This document shows, piece after piece, positions 19,177 to 28,978 of a stretch of 29,251 nt of DNA. The position numbers and the translations under genes were made by a program. The DNA is from Viridothelium virens (Eukaryota; Ascomycota; Dothideomycetes; Trypetheliales; Trypetheliaceae), in contig ML991903.1 in the NCBI GenBank assembly GCA_010094025.1, positions 1-29,251 on the forward strand. Direction: 5' to 3'. The notes beneath the pieces are model-generated. The model was not told the origin of the DNA, did no database searches, and worked only from the letters and a program-made list of their open reading frames with translations. Numbering within the stretch: position 1 is the stretch's first letter; every line of letters begins with the position of its first letter.

Positions 19177-19875
19177 ATGCGCATCCTCCTTCTCTCCCCC
19201 TCCAGTTGCAATCCCCAAGCCAATCTCTCGGCCACCCTTTCCCGAGTCGAGCGCCTCGCTCACAAGACGGGCGGCCGCGACATCGCCATCGTCTTCCTCC
19301 TCTCGCGTGCTAGGACTGGTTTCGCCTCTGCACGCGACCTCGTCTCCACGACGGCTGCAACTTCTACCGCCCATCACAATGCAGCTGAGCAGTCCCACGA
19401 CGGCATTGCTGCTTTCACGGCACTGCAAGCGGAACTCCTACTACGGCCCGAGATGTCCATGATTCCGGTGCTGCCGCTGCCAACGCTGCAGTCTCTCGTT
19501 CCAGTGGTGAAGCAGTATGTCTCTTCGCTTACTCGCCCGCCTCCGAGTCTGAGTCCGGCTCCAGGCTTGCACGCTCAGACGGGACAAGCGGCAACGCGTG
19601 AAGATGTGGATTCAGATGTGGTGCAGCTACTAGCGCGGTGCACGGTGCGGCCACCGCTGAGTCGACAGACCGTGTACGTGGTCTCGGATCTGGTGCCGAG
19701 TTTGCGGGCCCTGGCACGATGTGCAGCGTGGGATGGCGAGGGCGTAAGCGAGGGAATAAGCCGGGGAGACGAGGACATGGTGGGGGAGATTGTGGGGAGA
19801 TTGTGGGAGTTTCTGGGGGAGGATGAGGTGAGGGGGATGATGGAGTTTTGGTTGAGGGATCGGGCAATTGAATGA
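19177..19875 (+). CDS. Unidentified 232-residue protein
   Basis: The ATG at 19177 is the first true ATG in a frame open to TGA at 19873-19875. The protein begins MRILLLSPSSCNPQANLSATL and has alternating hydrophobic strands and helices (IAIVFLLS, MIPVLPLPTLQSLVPVV, VYVVSDLVPSLRALARC), suggesting a single alpha/beta domain. It ends in an acidic segment (GEDEVRGMMEFWLRDRAIE). I do not recognise the family. There is no signal peptide or membrane span. The frame is also open upstream of the ATG without a start, so a 5' exon after a leader intron (donor near 18864) could extend it. The coding strand changes from C-rich in the first half to G-rich in the last 200 bases. Coding status is supported by length and a clean stop; function is unknown. 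Confidence 0.6.
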   Translation: MRILLLSPSSCNPQANLSATLSRVERLAHKTGGRDIAIVFLLSRARTGFASARDLVSTTAATSTAHHNAAEQSHDGIAAFTALQAELLLRPEMSMIPVLPLPTLQSLVPVVKQYVSSLTRPPPSLSPAPGLHAQTGQAATREDVDSDVVQLLARCTVRPPLSRQTVYVVSDLVPSLRALARCAAWDGEGVSEGISRGDEDMVGEIVGRLWEFLGEDEVRGMMEFWLRDRAIE

Positions 19876-20927
19876 GGGAGTGTAAAGTTCGATAGCAGGA
19901 AGTACAGTTGATGAGATGGGATGAGAAAGCTTGGCTGGAAAAGGATTTCGGCTAGAAACACTCGCAGGTGTGCTGTCATGCTTGGCCGGTGCTCTACGAA
20001 GTATCATCGAGCATCCTACCATTTCGCTTGAGCTGCGAATCATGCCCTATGCAGGCCCCTACCAAATGAACAGTACCCCACTCCGCTGGTACCAATTTCT
20101 GAAGCATAATAATACCGAATGAATGGAACCGTCGTCTGATCGCGGGTACACCAAGAGACTCGGCCGTCTTGGTCAAGTGTAAAAGGGGACTTTCCTGAAG
20201 TACGTCGTGAATAGCATACGGCGAGTATCGTCCTACGAGAGATCAAGCACTGCAGAATTCCAGAACCATTCATTACTCTTTCGGCTCTGCTCTCATAACT
20301 GGATTTGTATGCTGAGTCATTTCAAATGGTCTTCAGTTACGTTTACGAACTCGAAGAAATCCAAATCTTGGATGAATGGTAAATACGGTACTGACCACCT
20401 CCTGTCCCAATTAGAATATGACTGCATTTGCCACGTCAGGTCAAAATCATGTGGTCATGGACCTTGCTCGTGCTTATGGAAGAGTTTGGTTCTGGCTTGT
20501 TTAGACCATTCCATTCTGTTCCAGCACTGACGCTTTCACATGCTCTATGTGTACGTATGGAGCACACTGCATAGCTGCGGACACTTCCGGAACAAGGGTT
20601 GCTTTTCTTCGGGACCCATAAGTGTTCGCCGATATCGAGAGCTAGGATAGGTCCAAAAAAGTGTTCAGAGATGCGCAGGGACTGGAAGTTTGGGCGCCGA
20701 GGGCGTATCACGAGAGAGCAGTTTGTCATTCGTCGGTTTTGCCACAACCGAGGCTGAATCTACTCCATCTTGATCTACCCTAGTTCGGTAGTCGTATCAT
20801 CTTTAGAAGACTTCCTCCTCCAACTGACCTTTGTCTCCATTGTTCACTCTCTTGACTGCAAACTTTTCCTCCCCCTCGTCACACTCTCGTCGCCTCTCCC
20901 TCCAAACTCATCTCTCCTCATTCCATC
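19876..20927. other. Intergenic region with pyrimidine-rich leader
   Basis: About 1.05 kb with no convincing gene. The last 120 bases (about 20807-20927) are strongly C/T-rich on the plus strand, right up to the fumarate reductase ATG. In filamentous fungi, such tracts often mark the core promoter and transcription start of well-expressed genes. Short frames elsewhere look random. Confidence 0.5.
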
Positions 20928-23077
20928 ATGCCTGCGAGGGTCATTGTTGTTGGCGCTGGCTGTGCGTTGCCCCACCTCCACCAAACTCCTTTGTCACATG
21001 CGCTTTTGCTGACCACATGTAAATAGTGTCTGGCCTCAGTGCTGCCCATTCCATCAACCTAGCTGGCGGTAATGTCTTACTCCTGGATAAGAACAGTAAG
21101 CGTCAACAGATTTTATGTCCCTGGCCTAATGGCTGACCATAAACAAAGACTTTATGGGAGGAAACTCTACCAAGGCCACATCAGGAATAAACGGTGCACT
21201 CACTCGAACACAAGTCGACACCAAGATCGCGGATAGTGTAAAGCAATTCTACGACGATACCTTAAAGTCTGCAAGAGACAAGGCCAGACCGGACTTAATC
21301 AAAGTTCTTACCTACAAGTCTGCCGCTGCCGTGGAGTGGCTTCAGGATGTCTTTAACCTCGATCTCACCCTCGTCTCACGTCTCGGGTATGCAATTGTGC
21401 GAGTTCTGATCATATTGCTATGCTAATTCGCCTGCAGTGGGCACTCTCAACCCCGAACACACCGTGGTCACGATGCCAAGTTCCCCGGTATGGCCATCAC
21501 CTACGCCCTAATGCAGCGCTTCGAGGAGCTCGCCGACGCTGAGCCAGAGCGGGTAGCACTTATCAAGAAAGCAAAGGTCACCAAAATAAATCGGGATGGC
21601 AACACAATAAAGGGCGTTACATACGAATACAACGGAGAGGAGACTGTTGTAGACGGACCTGTTGTTTTGGCGACGGGTGGTTATGCTGCTGATTTTGGAG
21701 ACTCTTCTCTCCTCAAGAAGTGGCGGCCCGACACCTTCAACCTGGCAACAACAAATGGCGCACATGCTACAGGCGACGGCCACAAGATGTTAATGTCAAT
21801 TGGCGCCAACGACATTGATATGGACAAGGTTCAGGTTCACCCAACAGGTCTCGTTGATCCCAAGGACCCTGACTCGAAATGGAAATTCTTGTGTGCCGAA
21901 GGTAAGACTTGAGAAAGTTGACCAAATTCTTGCGGACAAGTGCTAATCCTTGCTTCAAGCTGTCCGTGGCGAAGGTGCTCTCCTCCTCAATGGCAAAGGC
22001 CAACGCTTTGCAGACGAGCTCGGCCACCGCGACTACGTCTCCGGCAAGATGTGGGAGGAAAAAGAACAAAACCAATGGCCCATCCGTCTCGTCCTCAACT
22101 CCAAGGGCTCCAACATCCTCGACTTCCACACCCGCCACTACTCCGGCCGCGGCCTCATGCGCAAGATGACCGGCGCCGAGCTCGCCAAGGAAATCGGCTG
22201 CTCCGAATCCGACCTCCATTCCACCTTCGACGACTACAACGCCATCGCCGACGGCAAAAAGAAGGACCCCTTCGGCAAGAAATTCTTCCACAACGGGCCC
22301 TTCACCGTCGACGACACCTTCCACGTCGCCCTGATGGAGCCCGTCCTGCACTTCACCATGGGCGGCATCGAAATCGACGACAAGGCGCAATGCCTCAACG
22401 CCGAGCACCAGCCCTTCGACGGCCTCTTCGTCTGCGGCGAGCTCGCGGGCGGCGTCCACGGCGCCAACCGCCTCGGCGGCTCGTCTCTGCTCGGCTGCGT
22501 CGTCTACGGTCGCGTTGCGGGCGACTCCGCGTCTAAGTACCTCTTCCAGAAGGTGCTCAACGCGGGCGTCTCTGCTCCTGCTCAGCGTCTCGGCCAGATC
22601 TCGCTGCATATCGATCCTGCGCAGCCGGGGCGGGTCACCGTCGACTGGGCGAATGCGGGCGCGGCGGGCGCGGGTGCGGAGGCGGGTGGGCAGGCGCCTG
22701 TGGGCCAGCAAGCGCAGGCGAGTGCGGGACCGGTCATGCCGACGAAGGGCGCGTCCGGGGACTCGAAGGATCCGGGGAAGGTGTCGCAGCCGAATAGTAT
22801 TGAGGCGTTTAAGGTGCCGGAGACGGAGTATTCGCTTGATGAGGTGGCGAAGCATAATACGAAGGAGGATCTGTGGATTGCGGTGAAGGGGGTGGTGCTG
22901 GATGTGACGAATTGGGTGGATGAGCACCCGGGGGGTCCTCAGGCGCTGTTCACGCATATGGGTAAGGATGCGAGTGAGGAGTTTGAGATGTTGCATGATG
23001 ACGAGGTGATTCCGAAGTATGCGGCTCAGATCGTTATAGGGCGGGTGAAGGGACAGGAGGTGACCTTGGAGTATTAG
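20928..23077 (+). CDS. Soluble fumarate reductase with C-terminal cytochrome b5 domain
   Basis: Five exons (20928-20961, 21027-21095, 21149-21386, 21438-21901, 21960-23077) give 640 residues; introns are 65, 53, 51 and 58 bp, all GT..AG. The N-terminal FAD-binding motif is split by intron 1 (VIVVGAG-LSGLSAAHS). NFMGGNSTKATSGING, VLATGGYAADF, HPTG and GGVHGANRLGGSSLLGCVVYGR follow, all typical of the Osm1/Frd1 flavoproteins. These reduce fumarate to succinate using reduced flavin and help reoxidise cofactors at low oxygen. After an Ala/Gly-rich linker (about 495-545), a cytochrome b5 domain carries HPGG (H591) and a second heme ligand H614, at the usual spacing. It presumably delivers electrons to the flavin domain. 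No mitochondrial presequence is visible, so a cytosolic form is likely. The same fusion occurs in other fungi. The last exon is unusually GC-rich. Confidence 0.93.
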
Positions 23078-23634
23078 GGTGTTGGATGGGGGCAAGACTG
23101 CGGAGCACGGAGGAGGCTCAGGATATGCCTGAAATACGCATTGATGGAACTTTGGGTGAGATGTATTGTACATTGCTGCATTGCAGGTAGTCTGCTTCGA
23201 ATCACAATTCGAATTGTAAGTTTCGTCGTTGGGCCTGGCCTTGGACTCCTATTTCATACTTGATCGAACGTGATATCAGCATATCCAAAAACATTTTATC
23301 TTCATACATGTGTGTGAGTGTTCTGAACGCTACCTGGCTAACATATAATTAATTTTGACTCTCTTGACTATGCAGGTGTACGAAATGGAAGATCAAAACT
23401 CCTTTCATTGACCGTGACACCACGATCGCGCGAGTATGAATGTATGAACGCTGTGATATCGCAAAAATAGCGCTTTTGCGAGCACTTCATTGCGCAGGCT
23501 TCATTTCGTGTGAGGGTCCCGAAGGGAAAAGTGCTGACATTGTGCCGTGGAAGCCAAACCTGCACATAGTGGCAAGTCTGCAGGCGTTGTCCGTAATTTC
23601 CAGGTAGCCTCCGCCTTTGTATAGGATTCGACCG
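23078..23634. other. Intergenic region, no gene seen
   Basis: This 557-bp spacer follows the fumarate reductase stop. A perfect 12-bp palindrome (CAATTCGAATTG) at about 23206-23217, with a further TTCGAAT arm just before it, may fold near the 3' end. AT-rich DNA follows at about 23280-23360. An upstream exon of the next gene cannot be excluded, but I see no supported splice pair. Confidence 0.45.
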
Positions 23635-24466
23635 ATGAGTGGTGCTTCATTACACATGGCGTCGTACGATCGTGACGCTACTATACAAGCGCTCAAGGCT
23701 CTTTATCAAACGATAATGATAATGGCTGGTGATCCAGCATCAGGTCTTGTTACACCGCCGAATGATTGGAACCCACCAGCATGTACACGCAAATCGGCAG
23801 AAGCCATTGATTTGATGGCGAATCTACCATACAATAGCGGCATTCACTTGGCTCATGAAACTTCTCCAGTCAACTATTTCGCGCCAAACTGGCCAGGCAT
23901 GTTCATTCCGTTCGAGCCATATGGCTGTAGCGAAGCGAACTATCCTAATGAGGATGGTGGCGGCGTGGCAGATGTCACAGAGGATGAGATCGTACTTACT
24001 ATGCAGAATGATAGTATCGGAAAGATACTGGTGCTCGATAGCAAGTCAGGTGAGCTGGTAGTAATGCCACATCCGATATTCTTAATAATAACAGCTATTA
24101 ACAGGTATGGCACGAGTAATTACAGACACAATGAGCCGACCTGACTGCCAGATACATAAACATGATGAATGTCCGCCACTGTGTCGGTACCAAGTACGCG
24201 TTTCATCTCGGCCAGTCTTGGATATACTTCGTGAATGGCGACAGAATTATCTAGACCTGACATGGATAGCCGAGACTTATAAACCACCTTGTGTTATAGA
24301 CGACGAAGTAGAAGAAGAGGATCGGATCGAGAAGATGAGACAGATCTATCGAAAATGCGGTTGGCCTGACAACTTCCGTGCTGCTGAATGCCACGATGCT
24401 CTCGAAAAAATTCCAGAAGACGAGGACGATGAGAATGACGAGGATGGTCAAGATGTGGACGAGTAG
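23635..24466 (+). CDS. Unidentified acidic-tailed protein, two exons
   Basis: Exons 23635-24049 and 24105-24466 join across a 55-bp intron (GTGAGC donor, TTAACAG acceptor) to give 258 residues. The frame is open before 23635, but the first true ATG is there; its context is weak, and a second in-frame ATG lies seven codons on. The N-terminal part includes DATIQALKALYQTIM and a Pro/Asn-rich stretch (PPNDWNPP, HETSPVNYFAPNWPG). The second exon has six cysteines and an LREWRQNYLDLTW helix. It ends in an Asp/Glu-rich tail (about 15 residues). There is no signal peptide or membrane span. I do not recognise the family; the clean splice and protein-like composition argue that it is real. It is convergent with the carboxypeptidase gene. 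Confidence 0.65.
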
Positions 24467-24786
24467 ACTGAACGAGGAGAGCAAGAAACGGCATATAGGC
24501 TGTCCGCAAAGAGTGTAGCCCTCACATTAGATCTTAGGTTGTCATATCTATATGTCCATTTCTCTTCAAGATAGGCCCCACTGCCTTCATAGTGTGCTGT
24601 ACCCCACGCACATGCCGAGTTTGCTGTAAGAAGCAAGAAAGAGACATGAAACTTAGTTACTATACTTTGAGAGTGTCTCTCAGATCTCTGCAACTAGAAG
24701 ATGTAAGCAATAGCGGCCTCAGCCTTTGCGAAAACAAGTCGGCTACGGGAGCCAATACTTTCATCACCTTCATAGTAAGCCCCCGT
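24467..24786. other. Convergent 3' region, no gene seen
   Basis: This 320-bp spacer separates the acidic-tailed protein gene and the carboxypeptidase gene, which end facing each other. Nothing beyond expected 3' untranslated sequence is visible. Confidence 0.5.
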
Positions 24787-26693
24787 CTAGGAGTGACGCA
24801 GGAGTGGCTTCTTAGATGCTTTTGGTCGCTTCTTGCTCTTCCTTTTACTTTTGGTCAAGGTAGCTCTCTTGAACCTACCTAAAGATCCGCTGGAAGCGTT
24901 GCCGCTGGAAGCGTTGGAAGCATTGCAATCATTGGGCTCATAGGTCATGAGATTGTGAGTACAATCTGTCGGGACAACTTCATATTGCACCGTCGAATTT
25001 CCTTCACGGAAGTCGCTCGTCGCAGGGCCCTCTGTGAGGAGGGTGGACGATACGCTCTGAAGCCCAGTAGCAATATCCACCTTGTTAATGGTCCGATTGA
25101 AAAGTGCAAGCGCAAGCACGGGCTGATAGAACGGGACCTCATGACCGGAGTAATAGACACGAACAAAGGCGTAGTTTCCAGACTGTTTTACCACACCATG
25201 TACAATACCGTCGTCGGTGGTGATATTGGAGAAACCGGCCGCGCCATAGCCAGGTGCATTGATCTCATCTGCAACGACTTGGCCACCCAGCCAATTGCAG
25301 TTGTAGTCAGCGTCGCCCGTGTATTGGACGAAGTAGATGCCTTGTTTGAGCAGGCTTTGAAGATCCTGAATGGAGTTGACTTCACGCGCATCGTCACCGG
25401 TGACACCGAAAGTACCGCTGGGGCTTACTTCAACTGAAGACTCTGAATAGTTGACGAATGCGCCAATGGCTTGCTGAACGTGTGGGAGATTGAGATAGTC
25501 CGCAAAGAAATTCGGAGGGAACGGATCGGGATTCAATTCGCGAATGTCGTATTCATCGCGATTCGGGTAGTCGTCAAGTACGGATTCAACCTTGTAGGCA
25601 CAGAATCGAGAAGCTTCTTGGCAGACGTCATCAATCCCTCGTGCATCGCAGTCCTTGAGTCTATCATAGCAATTGCCTACTCCATAAATGGCGTTCCACA
25701 ATTGATCCTTGGTAGTATCATTGTACGGATCGAAATCATACGTGTTGCCTGGATCGACCGTGTAATTCCAGTAGATTGGATATTGAATGGTGGGATTATA
25801 CCAACCGTTGCCAATGGCCAAGGTCTCAAGATGAATCTCAACCGCGCCCGGGATGTTCTTGTCGTTCTGTTGTTCAATGTACTCTGTAAGAGCCTTAGTG
25901 TATTGATCCTTGGAAATGCTATGTTCCGCGACTTACCGCTGAAGACAGGCCCGTAATGACCGCCATAGCTTTCCGTGGCAAAGTTAAACGAGTGCCTCGT
26001 ATATTGCGGGAACGCACCGAAGAAACCTTGCAAAGTTTTCCAGAAATTAGGGGCCGCGTTTGGGGTCCCCGTCGCAGTTTCTGAGACATTGGCATAAGAA
26101 TAGGTCCCACAGTTGCCAAAGACAGCTGCGTAATCCGGACACGAGTTGTTTGGCAACGCAACGATGCGATCGTCATCGTCCAGCGTATCGATATAAGCAG
26201 GTACAGGAGTGGAGTACGACAACCCGACTTGGTTCGGTTGGTCAATAAACAAAAAGTTGCTTACGTTGCTTCCCTAGGTTAGTAGATGTGCTCGAGCTCA
26301 CAGTTCTACTACTCACGTCCACGAATAGGGGTTACTGTATGGATTCAAGTTCGAGTCAATGTAACAAGGACCCAGCTCTTGAAATAATCCAATCAACGAT
26401 GAAGCACCCGGTCCTCCATTAATCCAGACCGTGGTACTGGCAGTGGTAGGATCGATGTTTCTGGCCTCAAAGAACCACCAAAAGATATGCTGGTCTTCCT
26501 CAACATCGGCATATCCTGAGAAGCTTTTGACAGAAGGATCAAGCTCGCAAATGCCGGTCGGGACCTCTTTGTATCGGACATTGATACCGGCGTAACCCTG
26601 TTTTGTGATTAAATCGCTAGGTTGAGTGACGAATTGACTGGCTACCAAAGGCAGCACCGTAGCGCCAAGCACGAATGCAATATGAATCATCAT
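24787..26693 (-). CDS. Secreted serine carboxypeptidase (peptidase family S10)
   Basis: Three exons (26693-26317, 26268-25937, 25883-24787; introns 48 and 53 bp, GT..AG) give 601 residues. The start (MMIHIAFVLGATVLPLVASQ) is a signal peptide. S10 hallmarks are VWINGGPGASSLIG (oxyanion region), NVSNFLFIDQPNQVGLSYS, and the triad S226 in ESYGGHY, D427 in GDADYN and H484 in SGHEVPF. For intron 1, only the acceptor in GGGAAG keeps the conserved WTNVSNFLFIDQP; the nearer CTAG acceptor leads to a stop. The family removes C-terminal amino acids, usually at acid pH, in vacuoles or outside the cell. Several N-glycosylation sites are visible. The last 30 or so residues after a Ser/Asn-rich linker are Lys/Arg-rich (KSKRKSKKRPKASKK), which is unusual for the family. 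Confidence 0.92.
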
Positions 26694-27074
26694 GATTGAG
26701 GGTGTAAAGAATGCACAGACCTTTTCGTTCAGTGGAAAACTGAGGAACTTATTCTGACGACGCGGCCTTTGGAAAAAAGTAAAGAAATAAAAATAAACAA
26801 TATCCAAAGCAATTCACCATGACGCTATGCTCGACTGGTAATGGCGGCCTCGTATAGGCAGGTCCACTGTCAGGCGAGGCTTAAAATCTCACTGCCGTCA
26901 ATGATGCAATACAAACCCTGTCATGGTGTGAACTGTGCTTGGTAGAGGAGAAGCTTCGCACGAACGCAGCTAGAAAGGTTGTTGATACTCGATGAGTCAT
27001 CCTGGCTACATGTTTAGTTGCGATGGAACTGCATTGTAGTGGATTATCGAAGTCTAGGTTGCTAATTAAGAGAC
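26694..27074. promoter_or_regulatory. Upstream region of the carboxypeptidase gene
   Basis: About 380 bp between the carboxypeptidase start and the MITE-like element. On the minus strand an A/T-rich box (the complement of AAATAAAAATAAACAA, near 26785) lies about 90 bp upstream of the ATG and could serve as a TATA region. No gene is seen. Confidence 0.4.
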
Positions 27075-27243
27075 AGTAGAGACGATTATAGATGCGGGCT
27101 AATCCTGATAAGGTCAATAACACGTGATAGCAGACGAGGAGGTGATGGTCACGTGTGAGCTTCCCCTCATCCCTCCCGTCCCCTTACCACTCATACCTGA
27201 CGGCGGGAGAGAGGATTCGCCCGCATCTATAATCGTCTCTACT
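27075..27243. mobile_element. MITE-like element with 31-bp terminal inverted repeats
   Basis: The left arm (27075-27105, beginning AGTAGAGACGATTATAGATG) and the right arm (27213-27243) are inverted copies that match at 30 of 31 positions. The 107-bp interior has no coding capacity. If the ends are read from GAGACGATTA, a TA flanks both sides (27077-27078 and 27241-27242 region), as expected for a Tc1/mariner-type target duplication. That is inference. The near-identical arms suggest a fairly young insertion or ongoing selection for the ends. Confidence 0.65.
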
Positions 27244-27245
27244 AG

Positions 27246-27600
27246 AGCAATTTTAGCCTCGGCGGAGCGGATCATACAAAGGAAAAACTCGATTGATTTG
27301 ACCTATTGGAAGCGTCACAAGCCCGACGCCTGCAGCAGGCAGGAAACGCGCCCGGCACGTGAGCGTAGCCACGTACGAGCACGCAGTCGTACTCCCTCTA
27401 CTATTGTTGGGAGATTGCACAGCAATTTTAGCCTCAGCGGAGCGGATCATATAAAGGAAAAACTCGATTGATTCGACCTATTGGAAGCGTCACAAGCCTG
27501 ACGCCTGCAGCAGGCAGGAAACGCGCCCGGCACGTGAGCGTAGCCACGTACGAGCACGCAGTCGTACTCTCTTAGGGAGGACTCCCTCTATTATTGGAGG
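27246..27600 (+). repeat. Tandem duplication of a 175-bp unit
   Basis: Copy 1 starts at 27246 and copy 2 at 27421, exactly 175 bp apart. The first 149 bases differ at only four sites (27261/27436, 27277/27452, 27299/27474, 27324/27499), all C/T or G/A transitions; three are at CpG and one is CpA to TpA. Copy 2 then has about 15 extra bases (CTCTTAGGGAGGACT). Each copy holds a CACGTG site (27356 and 27531) and a short hairpin (GTACGA..TCGTAC). It lies 170 bp upstream of the LINE ORF1 relic and is not AT-rich like it. Confidence 0.85.
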
Positions 27601-27769
27601 AAACTTTTATATGGTGTTAGGAAAGCGCACGCACTCCAGCTCCAGCTTAATTGATAGCCAGACCTTACCTTTGATGTCTTAATGAGACGGCGTCACCAAA
27701 CGCACCACTAAACCTTTAGCCAAAATTTAAGAAAACACGGCCAACAGTCAAATTCTTTAGGAGCAAGAG

Positions 27770-28879
27770 ATGGCAGCACACAAGGAGAACTATGGCGAAT
27801 GGGCGGAGATTAAACAATTTATAAAGGAGTTAGGAAGAGAGAGCAAAAAAATAAGGGAAGAAAATAGGAAGCTTATAAAGCAAATAGCACAAATAATTAT
27901 AATTATAAAGGACCTAAAGGAGAATATAAGAGAGCTTAAAGAAACTGTTCTTGGCCTTAAGAAAGCGCTATTAATTATATAAGCCACATCCTAACCACAC
28001 TCTTATGCATCTGCTGCTTTTAGTCCTTAATTACTCTTTTTATTAATTATTATAACACCGCCTAATTTAGTGCCTAACCTCCGCTCTATCTTAAACCCAA
28101 GTGCTATAAGGACTGCTGCTTAAGGGTGATATGTCCTCCTAAATATTAAGCTCAACCTTAGAGACATAATAATAAATATAAACAAAGCAAAAGAACTGCA
28201 AGAGCTAATAAATAAAGCTATTTAGGCGATACCACACCTTAATAATACTAAATATACCGCGGTCTTATTTAAACAGTAAGAATAGGTTTAATTTATATTT
28301 AGTAATAAATAACAGGCTTAAGCAGTCAAAAAAGAGGAGTTATAAATAAAGATAATTAAACTAGAATTTAATAAAATAAGGTTAATCACCCAGGAATACT
28401 TTAAAGTAAAGCTATTAGGGGTAAACAAATATAAGGTTGGCAATCCTAATAAAGGCAAGAATATTCCTAAGGAAATTTGTCAGCAGCTTTAAAAAGAAAA
28501 TAAACTTATAATTTAAGCTATTTAGTGCCTTAGCCAGTCCCTAAAAAAATAAATAATATAATTAGTCCTAGTATGCTTATTTTAAGAGGAAAAGGAGGCT
28601 CTTTTAATTAAGGGTTATATCTCTATATAAGGGGAAGTAGCCTATGTAAGGGAATTTTATAAGTCCCAAATAATTTAATACAAATAATATGGGGCCTTTA
28701 ATTATATAACCCAGAATTATAAGAATTAAAAAAAGTGCATAAACTGCTCTAAATTAACCCATAAAAAGGAGCCTTATATTAATAAAAAGTAATGCTGCAA
28801 CTATCTAAGCAAGCATTATACGCTATCCTTAGAATGCCCAGCCCGCTAGAGACAAAAAAGAGGGGATTTCTATAAATAA
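27770..28879 (+). pseudogene. Degraded Tad-like LINE ORF1 (gag-like) relic
   Basis: The ATG at 27770 opens 70 codons with a Glu/Lys/Ile-rich coiled-coil pattern (NRKLIKQIAQIIIIIKDLKE) before a stop. In the same frame, with many TAA/TAG stops, the sequence continues as recognisable protein (GEVAYVREFYKSQ near 28631). It reaches two zinc-knuckle patterns: CINCSKLTH at 28736-28762 and a second at about 28793-28837. The expected cysteines at 28775 and 28802 are now Tyr (TAT), as from TGT to TAT. Frame is kept over 966 bases, so point mutation rather than indels broke it. The AT-rich composition and stops at former Gln-like codons fit repeat-induced point mutation. The coiled coil followed by knuckles matches ORF1 of Tad-type non-LTR retrotransposons. 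No endonuclease or reverse transcriptase follows, so the element is truncated. The stretch 27601-27769 may be its 5' leader. Confidence 0.65.
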
Positions 28880-28978
28880 TAAACCTTTGTATATATTATA
28901 AGCTAATATTTAGTATATGCCAGAAGCATAATATGCTCTCCTTGTTATGAGCCTATACCCCCTGGTACAAGCACAGCT

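Noticed and set aside
18957-19313. ATG-started 119-codon frame overlapping the start of the 232-residue protein gene
   Set aside because: It is Pro/Ser/His low-complexity, overlaps the better frame and has no recognisable domain. Kept only as a possible leader frame.
21767-23173. 468-codon minus-strand open frame
   Set aside because: It lies antisense to the fumarate reductase last exons. Its length follows from GC-rich codons, and its translation is Arg/Leu/Val low-complexity text with no domain.
26269-26280. Nearer acceptor (CTAG) for intron 1 of the carboxypeptidase gene
   Set aside because: Using it gives a stop codon within a few residues. The acceptor at GGGAAG keeps the conserved sequence.
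8071-26693. A biosynthetic or metabolic gene cluster
   Set aside because: No polyketide synthase, peptide synthetase, terpene cyclase or pathway regulator is present. Neighbours belong to unrelated housekeeping and secreted functions.
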